A stretch of 10,917 bases of DNA, taken from positions 1 to 10,917 of the forward strand of contig CAMWYL010000080.1 of the NCBI GenBank assembly GCA_947178465.1. Reading direction: 5' to 3'. This document shows, piece after piece, positions 6,026 to 10,917 of this stretch. Every line of letters begins with the position of its first letter. Within the stretch, counting starts at the first letter, position 1. The stretch comes from an uncultured Lachnospiraceae bacterium. Its GTDB lineage: Bacteria; Bacillota; Clostridia; Lachnospirales; Lachnospiraceae. The notes below the pieces were generated by a model that worked only from the letters and a program-made list of their open reading frames with translations, was not told the origin of the DNA and did no database searches. The position numbers were made by a program, and so were the translations under genes.

Positions 6026-6719
6026 GAAAAGCGAATTGACGTTTTCGCTGGTATGGATCATCGCCTATGTTGTCTTATTTAGTGTGGCAGATGATTTTTC
6101 GAATTCGTTGGGATTTAAAAAAATAATTACTGCCCCGGTAAGTGTGTTTTTGGCATTGTTTCTTTTCGCATGGGTCAGAAAGCATAACCTGTCAGAAAAA
6201 TATGGCTTGTGTTCATTTAATGGAAATTGGAAGAATTATTTATACTTCGTACCGCTTCTCTTAATTATGACCACGAATCTGTGGAACGGGGTTAAAATGA
6301 ATGTTTCTGCTGTGGAAACGGTGTTACATATTCTGAGTATGCTTTGCGTAGGCTTTCTTGAAGAAGTTATTTTCCGCGGACTTCTTTTCAAAGCAATATG
6401 TGAAAGCAATGTGAAGCAGGCGATTTTGATTTCAAGTGTTACCTTTGGCATCGGTCATATTGTGAATTTGTTGAACGGTGCAGATGTTTTGCCTACCCTT
6501 TTACAAATTTGCTATGCAACTGCAATCGGCTTTCTTTTTACAATTATTTTCTACAAAGGAAAGAGCCTCGTGCCTTGTATCATTACGCATGGCATTGTCA
6601 ATTCGCTGAGCGTTTTTTCCGTGCAGGGTTCACGGATGTTTGATATAACGACTGCGGCAGCATTATGTGTTGTCTCTGTCGGATATGCGTTATGGATATT
6701 GAAGGGACACTCCTTGTGA
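6009..6719 (+). CDS. CPBP-family intramembrane metalloprotease (CAAX protease/bacteriocin-processing type)
   Basis: A 236-residue integral membrane protein with about six to eight hydrophobic segments. It has the Abi/CPBP motifs in order: EEVIFRG (E118, E119, R123), FGIGHIVN (F146, H150) and HGIVN (H194, N198). These glutamates and histidines form the catalytic site in the bilayer in studied relatives such as Rce1. In Firmicutes, family members have roles in bacteriocin self-immunity or processing, and the substrate here is unknown. The start at 6009 was chosen because GGAGG lies at 5995-5999. The same frame is open back to 5877, but that part lies within the TetR gene. It overlaps TetR by 17 bases, so expression is probably coupled and repressor-controlled. 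A stop-overlapping hairpin ends the unit. Confidence 0.9.
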   Translation: MKKLYEKSELTFSLVWIIAYVVLFSVADDFSNSLGFKKIITAPVSVFLALFLFAWVRKHNLSEKYGLCSFNGNWKNYLYFVPLLLIMTTNLWNGVKMNVSAVETVLHILSMLCVGFLEEVIFRGLLFKAICESNVKQAILISSVTFGIGHIVNLLNGADVLPTLLQICYATAIGFLFTIIFYKGKSLVPCIITHGIVNSLSVFSVQGSRMFDITTAAALCVVSVGYALWILKGHSL

Positions 6720-6729
6720 AGTGTCCCTT
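6702..6729. terminator. Hairpin between convergent genes, overlapping the CPBP stop codon
   Basis: AAGGGACACT (6702-6711) and AGTGTCCCTT (6720-6729) form a perfect 10-bp stem with an 8-base loop that contains the CPBP stop codon (6717-6719). The T-run after it on the plus strand is only three bases (TTT, 6728-6730), and there is none on the minus strand, so termination may be inefficient. It probably serves the plus-strand operon and perhaps also the convergent galactanase gene. Confidence 0.55.
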
Positions 6730-6757
6730 TAACATTTCCGTTATCTTACAGGCTGTA

Positions 6758-8839
6758 TTAATCAACCTTATTTAATGTAAAGTCGTCAACCGTACCCCAG
6801 CCCTTTGCACCGCATTTGATACGGACGCCGATGGTCAGGGTGCCGTCCGTAACGGTAAGATTTGAAAGCGTCGGCTCCTGCCAATTTGCGTAGCCCTGCG
6901 CGGTGAAGGCAGCGGTCTGCTCCTCTCCGTTTACGACTGCATACAGCTCCATCTGTGCGGAGGAATCAATATCACCGCCCTGGAAGAATGCCTTCAGCGA
7001 GTAAGTTCCCGGTTCCAAATCCGTAAACTGCTGCTCAATCGCAAAATCCATATCGGATTCGGACCAGAAGTGGAAGGAGTAATTTCCGGTATGTGCGTCC
7101 GGTCCCTTTTCCTGATAATCCGTCGGATTCTTGTCTCCTTCGTAGGTCACGCTCCACATGGTGGTATCGCTCTCCTCAAAGCTCGGATTGACAACATAGT
7201 TGAGCATTTCCACACTTATCGTACAGCAAACTTCCGTCGGGTTGTCGGAGGCAGCGTTTTCGTCAAGGATTCTGCCCCATATTTCATGGGTGCCGGCCTT
7301 GGTGGTATCTATGTTTAATACCTGCTCTTCATACCATTCCACAGGCATCTCTTTATTTAAAGAACGGTTGTTGTATACAACGGATACCGTCTCAGGCAGT
7401 GCAAGCTCCGCGCCGATATTGCAGGTAACGCTTGGGGAAACCACCATATCAATCGCAGGCTCCGCGTTGGTGCCGTATTTTAACCATTTAAAGGTGTTCA
7501 GCGATTCCAAGGGCATTCCATGGGGGTCAAACAGCGCCTGATTGTCCCAAGAGCAGCCGCCGTAGTATTTGCCGGCGTCATCCGGGTCATAGCCTGCCGA
7601 ATAGCTGCTTGCCCAGCCGGAGCCGTTAGCCTCCCAGATAGAGGAGTTATTGGAGGAACCTACAGCAATCCACGCACCCTCCCAATAGAATACGCCAAGT
7701 GCGCCCGCTTCGTTGGCGGTAGCGCATACATCACGTAACGCAACTGCCTGGCTTTGAACCGTTGCTCCGTATGCGTCGAGCAAATCGCCTTCCCCGACAC
7801 TGTTTCCGAAGCCGTCGGAATCCTCCAGTGTATAGCAGTAAGCGGTTTCCGCTACAAGGGTCTCCTTGCCGTATTTGTCCTGAATGTTCGCCATGACTCT
7901 TTGAAGGTTCTCAAAGGTTCCGTGCCAATACGGATAATAGGAAAGTGCGAAAATATCATAATCTACCTGAAAGCTGGCGAGCTTATACATAAGGGAATCC
8001 AGACCATCAAAATCGTGGGCGTTTGTATAGTGCAGTGCAACCTTGATGTCTTTACCATAGCTCTCGGAAACCTCGCGGACTGCCTTGCTTCCCGCGTTCA
8101 TCAATTGAGCAATATTCGGAATGATGGTCTCGCCGGCCATTCCGTTGTTGGTCTCGTTGCCGACCTGCACCATGCAGACATTGACACCGGCGTCAAGCAG
8201 CTGTGTCAGGCTGTCCTTTGTAAATTCGTACAGCGCGTTTGACTTATCCGCCATCGACATACCCTCCCAAGCCTTCGGAACCATCTGCTTTTTGGGGTCA
8301 GCCCAGAAATCCGAATAGTGGAAGTCGATGCAGACCTTCATGCCGTATTGGGTAGCGCGTTTTCCAAGCTCTATCGCCGTAGCGACATCGTTATTTCCGC
8401 CGCCGTAGCCATTGCCGTTCTCATCATAGGGATCATTCCATACGCGGATACGCGCGTAGTTGATGCCTGCCTCCGCCATTGTTTGGAATACATCCTGCTC
8501 CTCACCGGCGGTGTTGTAGTATTTTACCCCGCTTTTCTCCTCTGCGAGAATAGAGGATACGTCCATTCCGCGGATAAAATCATCGGAAATATCGGGAATC
8601 GGCTCAATGTAAATGCCGGCGTCCTCTGCCGCAGTCGGGAGCGGATACGCGGGAACTTCATTGGACACTGTGTTTTGTGTGGGATCAGACGCTGCTGTCT
8701 CCGGTGTGGTCTGCTGCGTTTCCTGTGTGGTGTCGGACGGTGTTTTCTCTGAGCCACAGCCGGTAACACTGAGACCAAGCAGGACGGCGCTCATGGAAAT
8801 TGCCAGAAAGCGGCGTAAAAATATGTTTTGTTTCTTCAT
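6758..8839 (-). CDS. Secreted GH53 arabinogalactan endo-beta-1,4-galactanase lipoprotein with CBM61-like domain
   Basis: A 693-residue lipoprotein that cuts beta-1,4-galactan side chains of pectin outside the cell. A basic N-terminus and hydrophobic core lead to lipobox VTGC (C28), followed by a Thr/Ser/Gln/Pro linker to about residue 68. The GH53 catalytic domain spans about 86-456: it starts DFIRGMDVSS, has ARIRVWNDPYDENGNGYGGG and DFHYSDFWADP, acid/base E229 in QVGNETNNG and nucleophile E331 in LVAETAY. An Ig-like domain (about 464-545) and a C-terminal jelly-roll domain (about 548-692, with VNPSFEES and GNYSFHFWSESD) follow. The last resembles the galactan-binding module CBM61. The start has GGGAGG 5 bases upstream. 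It is monocistronic, convergent to the CPBP gene and divergent from two unknown membrane proteins. Its base composition is clearly more GC-rich than the genes left of it. No partner transporter or beta-galactosidase is in the window. Confidence 0.92.
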   Translation of the reverse strand: MKKQNIFLRRFLAISMSAVLLGLSVTGCGSEKTPSDTTQETQQTTPETAASDPTQNTVSNEVPAYPLPTAAEDAGIYIEPIPDISDDFIRGMDVSSILAEEKSGVKYYNTAGEEQDVFQTMAEAGINYARIRVWNDPYDENGNGYGGGNNDVATAIELGKRATQYGMKVCIDFHYSDFWADPKKQMVPKAWEGMSMADKSNALYEFTKDSLTQLLDAGVNVCMVQVGNETNNGMAGETIIPNIAQLMNAGSKAVREVSESYGKDIKVALHYTNAHDFDGLDSLMYKLASFQVDYDIFALSYYPYWHGTFENLQRVMANIQDKYGKETLVAETAYCYTLEDSDGFGNSVGEGDLLDAYGATVQSQAVALRDVCATANEAGALGVFYWEGAWIAVGSSNNSSIWEANGSGWASSYSAGYDPDDAGKYYGGCSWDNQALFDPHGMPLESLNTFKWLKYGTNAEPAIDMVVSPSVTCNIGAELALPETVSVVYNNRSLNKEMPVEWYEEQVLNIDTTKAGTHEIWGRILDENAASDNPTEVCCTISVEMLNYVVNPSFEESDTTMWSVTYEGDKNPTDYQEKGPDAHTGNYSFHFWSESDMDFAIEQQFTDLEPGTYSLKAFFQGGDIDSSAQMELYAVVNGEEQTAAFTAQGYANWQEPTLSNLTVTDGTLTIGVRIKCGAKGWGTVDDFTLNKVD

Positions 8840-8870
8840 GTGAACCTCCCAATTTCAATTTCTTTGTTTC

Positions 8871-8879
8871 ATTATAGCA
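8871..8879 (-). promoter_or_regulatory. Extended -10 promoter of the galactanase gene
   Basis: On the minus strand TGCTATAAT is an extended -10 (TGnTATAAT). No good -35 is seen about 17 bases upstream, which is typical for extended -10 promoters and for genes that need an activator. The leader would be about 25 bases. Confidence 0.6.
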
Positions 8880-9130
8880 TAGACCGCAATTCCCCGGATA
8901 GTAAATTTGGGCGAAAAAGATGCAAATTCAATCATTTTGGGTGTGCAAAAATAAATTTTCAACTTTTTTTGTAAAATAGTGGAAAATGATGCAACTTTGA
9001 TGCATTTGGCTGTTACAATGAGACCGTGAAAAAACGCGCCTTGACACACGGCATGTCCTGCGCATGGAACAAGGGGAATTTTGGCAGGATGGTCGTCGGG
9101 AGAGTAAATGATTGAAAGGCAGAGGTGAAA
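8880..9130. promoter_or_regulatory. Divergent regulatory region with GATGCA direct repeats
   Basis: This AT-rich stretch separates the galactanase from the plus-strand membrane pair. GATGCA occurs at 8919, 8988 and 8999, the last two exactly 11 bases (one helical turn) apart. An imperfect inverted repeat, ATTTTCAAC (8955-8963) and GTGGAAAAT (8979-8987), matches at 8 of 9 positions. For the plus strand, TGTTACAAT at 9011-9019 looks like an extended -10. These may be sites of a sugar-responsive activator (AraC or LacI type), but no such regulator is in the window. No gene is visible in it. Confidence 0.4.
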
Positions 9131-9146
9131 TCGGAGGATGGGTAAG

Positions 9147-9341
9147 ATGAAGAAAGTGCTTTATATCGTAATATTTTTGTCGCTCGCGGGGCTGTCATAT
9201 GTTTTGGGGCTTTCTGACGGAAGAGTAAGGAAAACTGAGAAAATCGAGATAGAATGGGAAGCGTTGATAACGCAGACGGATACGGTAGAGAGCCCGATGG
9301 AAGAAGCAGCGGTATCGTATATCAGCGCAAATGAACGTTAA
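9147..9341 (+). CDS. Small membrane-anchored or secreted protein, unknown function
   Basis: A 64-residue protein with start MKKVLYIVIFLSLAGLSYVL, a short basic head and one hydrophobic segment (about 4-20), then an acidic tail rich in Glu and Thr. This is a signal anchor or uncleaved signal peptide with the tail outside. I chose the ATG at 9147 because GGAGG (9133-9137) would directly touch an upstream in-frame ATG at 9138. It is separated by 11 bases from the next gene, which also begins with a membrane anchor, so the two likely act together at the membrane. The family is not recognised. Confidence 0.65.
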   Translation: MKKVLYIVIFLSLAGLSYVLGLSDGRVRKTEKIEIEWEALITQTDTVESPMEEAAVSYISANER

Positions 9342-9352
9342 GGGGGAAAATT

Positions 9353-10423
9353 TTGAGCGGAGTGAGGAAAGTATCCAAGAAATTGCTCTTATATTTAAGC
9401 GGTGTAATATGTATACTTATTTGCGTTTTGCTTTTTTATAAATGCAAAAAAGCTGATTCCGTGACGGGGCTAAAGACAGGTATTGAGGAGGACAAGCACC
9501 CTTTTGCGTCGGGATTTGCAGTATATCTGAGCAGTCAGGAGGATTATGTAGAACTGCTGGAGTGGCAGACGCTGTTGTGGCGGGATTATGCTAAGCTGCA
9601 GGAGTGGCAGGAAGCAGTAAGACTTTCGATTTGCAATCAGCTGGTAAGTTCCTATAAAGGTGAAGAAACGCAGAATTTTCAGTTGATTGATACTTGTATG
9701 CTGCGAGGAGACGACGGCACAATGCGGGAGCTATACCTGATACGGTACGACAACAAAGCAAAACCGTATGGAAAGTGCTATTGCGGTATATTGGCAGATT
9801 ATTCCCAAAACACAAGTCAATTATTGTTTCAAACGGATGAGGAATGGTATGGAAGCGGTATATATGAGACATATGGGGTATATGAGTTTTATGATATGCA
9901 GGTCTCGGATATAGACGGAAATAGAGAAGAAGATATCATCGTGCTTTTAGGAGAACACCGCTCCGCGGGGGCAGAATATTATCTGCCGGATATCTGCTGT
10001 ATATCAGGTATGCAGGAGGAGGGCGTATTTCACTTTGCATGTAACCACACCGAGGAATGGCTGGAGCAGGCTGTCGCGATATTGTATAGGGAAGAAAACG
10101 AAAATCGAAAAATCGAGCATATTCTGACGAATTTAAAAGAGCATTATGGAAATACGGTTTTGCCGGAAGCTGTTTCGTTGGATGGAAACGAGGTAGAGGA
10201 GTACAGAAAACAAAAAGAAGAAAAGATGTTAAAAAAGATAGAAAACAGGTCGCTGTTTTATGAGCGGGAGCTGCTTTGTGAATATTTCTTTTTCAGTGAC
10301 GAGGGTATGTCACAGAGCATAAAGGTTTATAGGGAAAATGGGGATAATGGTCCGGGAACCCAGATTGGAGTTTACATTTTTGATTATGAAACAGAGGAGA
10401 TAGAAAAAGTGGGCATTTCATAG
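9353..10423 (+). CDS. Membrane-anchored extracytoplasmic protein with VCBS/FG-GAP-like motif, unknown function
   Basis: A 356-residue protein I cannot assign to a known function. It starts at TTG 9353, behind AGGGGGA at 9341-9347. A basic head and one hydrophobic segment (about 10-29) place the rest outside the cell; the cysteine after it lacks a lipobox. Residues 60-90 are Trp/Glu-rich with a repeated LxEWQ pattern. VSDIDGNREEDIIVLLG (residues 184-200) has the D-x-D-x-N-x3-D calcium-loop form followed by a beta strand, as seen in VCBS and FG-GAP repeats; only one copy is clear. Residues 248-300 are charged and likely helical. Several extracellular cysteines (for example 115, 142, 144, 215, 216, 230) could form disulphides. 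It is the second gene of a pair with the 64-residue protein. Confidence 0.75.
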   Translation: MSGVRKVSKKLLLYLSGVICILICVLLFYKCKKADSVTGLKTGIEEDKHPFASGFAVYLSSQEDYVELLEWQTLLWRDYAKLQEWQEAVRLSICNQLVSSYKGEETQNFQLIDTCMLRGDDGTMRELYLIRYDNKAKPYGKCYCGILADYSQNTSQLLFQTDEEWYGSGIYETYGVYEFYDMQVSDIDGNREEDIIVLLGEHRSAGAEYYLPDICCISGMQEEGVFHFACNHTEEWLEQAVAILYREENENRKIEHILTNLKEHYGNTVLPEAVSLDGNEVEEYRKQKEEKMLKKIENRSLFYERELLCEYFFFSDEGMSQSIKVYRENGDNGPGTQIGVYIFDYETEEIEKVGIS

Positions 10424-10437
10424 AAATAAGAAAGCTG

Positions 10438-10467
10438 TTGCATGGGATGAATAAGAGAGACATGCAA
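10438..10467. repeat. Short inverted repeat after the membrane protein gene
   Basis: TTGCATG (10438-10444) and CATGCAA (10461-10467) are a perfect 7-bp inverted repeat with a 16-base spacer. There is no T-run, so it is a poor terminator. A protein-binding site or chance are both possible. Confidence 0.25.
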
Positions 10468-10503
10468 ATGTTATAAGCTGCAATTGGAAACTATAGATTT
10501 AGG

Positions 10504-10532
10504 TTGCCTCCCTAATGCTTCCAAGGTATAAT
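10504..10532 (+). promoter_or_regulatory. Sigma-A promoter of the transposase-like gene
   Basis: TTGCCT (10504-10509) and TATAAT (10527-10532) are separated by the ideal 17 bases. The start of transcription would be near 10539, giving a leader of about 63 bases before the GTG start at 10602. Confidence 0.65.
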
Positions 10533-10601
10533 GGAGTTGAGATCATATAGCTTCTGTAAGGGGGATATGATTTTCGCGAAGCCTGCAAAAGGAGAGTGCG
10601 T

Positions 10602-10917
10602 GTGGATACGGAGATAAAAAATGCGGTAAGGGCATCTGATAAAGGGGCACAATATGATGAAAAGGCAAAACGCCTGTTGGGGCACAAATATATCCTCGCC
10701 TATATACTCATAAAAACAGTTGATGAATTTAAGGGGATGCGTGTAAAGGATGTTGTGCCATACATAGAGGGAGAGCCCTTCGTCAGTACGGTTCCGGTAG
10801 AAACGGGGATGACCAATTCGGCCAAGAAAACTGCAACACAGAGGGTAGTCGGTTTTAACTCGGAAAATGCGGAAATCAATGAAGGACTTATTCGATTCGA
10901 TATTGTATTTTATGTAC
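10602..10917 (+). CDS. Rpn-like PD-(D/E)XK nuclease family transposase, N-terminal part (runs off the window)
   Basis: The reading frame from GTG 10602 is open for 105 codons to the window end. GGAG at 10591-10594 is 7 bases upstream. It reads AVRASDKGAQYDEKAKRLLG, then HKYILAYILIKTVDEFKG, DVVPYIEGEP and ENAEINEGLIRFDIVFYV. This opening (NAxxSDxxAQYDEKAKRLLGxKYILA, then NEGLIRFDIxFY) is what I recognise from the Rpn-type recombination-promoting nuclease/putative transposase proteins that are present in many copies in Lachnospiraceae. The RFDIVFYV strand is expected to lie next to the catalytic acidic residues of the nuclease fold, most of which lie beyond the window. Rpn relatives promote RecA-independent recombination and cut DNA. 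No inverted repeat of a transposon end was found upstream. Confidence 0.75.
   Translation, partial: MDTEIKNAVRASDKGAQYDEKAKRLLGHKYILAYILIKTVDEFKGMRVKDVVPYIEGEPFVSTVPVETGMTNSAKKTATQRVVGFNSENAEINEGLIRFDIVFYV

Noticed and set aside
7754..8752. Long plus-strand open frames (up to 162 codons) opposite the galactanase
   Set aside because: They are antisense shadows of a GC-rich gene with clear GH53 motifs on the minus strand, and they have no ribosome binding sites.
8855..9198. Two minus-strand open frames upstream of the galactanase
   Set aside because: They cover the regulatory region, have no ribosome binding site and give low-complexity sequence unlike a protein.

Overview
The window looks like the chromosome of a low-to-moderate GC Gram-positive anaerobe, most likely a gut Clostridia of the Lachnospiraceae type. 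This is inferred from strong GGAGG-type ribosome binding sites, sigma-A-like promoters, a lipoprotein arabinogalactanase, and a PD-(D/E)XK (Rpn-like) transposase-family gene of the kind common in that family. It holds about ten intact genes, several degraded genes and much regulatory sequence. No tRNA, rRNA or CRISPR array was seen.

Left part (1-1240): the tail of an unknown gene, a DUF4926-like small protein (98-313) and an unrecognised acidic 160-residue protein (582-1064). Both small genes resemble the accessory or immunity genes that collect in polymorphic-toxin and integrative-element cargo. This block ends abruptly in a fragment of a large serine recombinase (zinc-ribbon part, 1065-1211) and a probable intrinsic terminator, so an integrative element has probably decayed here.

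Central left (1477-4643): an apparent two-gene operon with a GT4 glycosyltransferase (1592-2950, diacylglycerol-glucosyltransferase-like) and a GH13 oligo-1,6-glucosidase-like alpha-glucosidase (3000-4643). The region 4644-5370 has no intact gene. It carries minus-strand relics of an ABC-transporter/two-component locus: an FtsX-like permease with two in-frame stops, a response-regulator receiver fragment, and the tail of a preceding gene.

Central right (5372-6729): a consensus promoter with a perfect 14-bp palindrome just after its -10 drives a TetR-family repressor. The repressor overlaps by 17 bp a CPBP-family membrane protease. The hairpin closing the unit overlaps the protease stop codon.

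Right part (6758-10917): a minus-strand secreted lipoprotein GH53 endo-beta-1,4-galactanase with an Ig-like and a CBM61-like C-terminal domain lies convergent to the protease. It is divergent from a pair of uncharacterised membrane-anchored proteins (9147-9341, 9353-10423). The shared 307-bp intergenic region has direct and inverted repeats that could bind a regulator. A promoter at 10504-10532 leads into an Rpn/PD-(D/E)XK transposase-like gene that runs off the end.

Functionally the recognisable metabolism is glycan handling: extracellular galactan cleavage, intracellular alpha-glucoside hydrolysis and glucosyl transfer. It is interspersed with mobile-element scars. No complete novel system can be proven. 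The best candidates for new biology are the self-regulated TetR-CPBP pair, the unknown membrane pair next to the galactanase, and the immunity-like cassette at the left edge.
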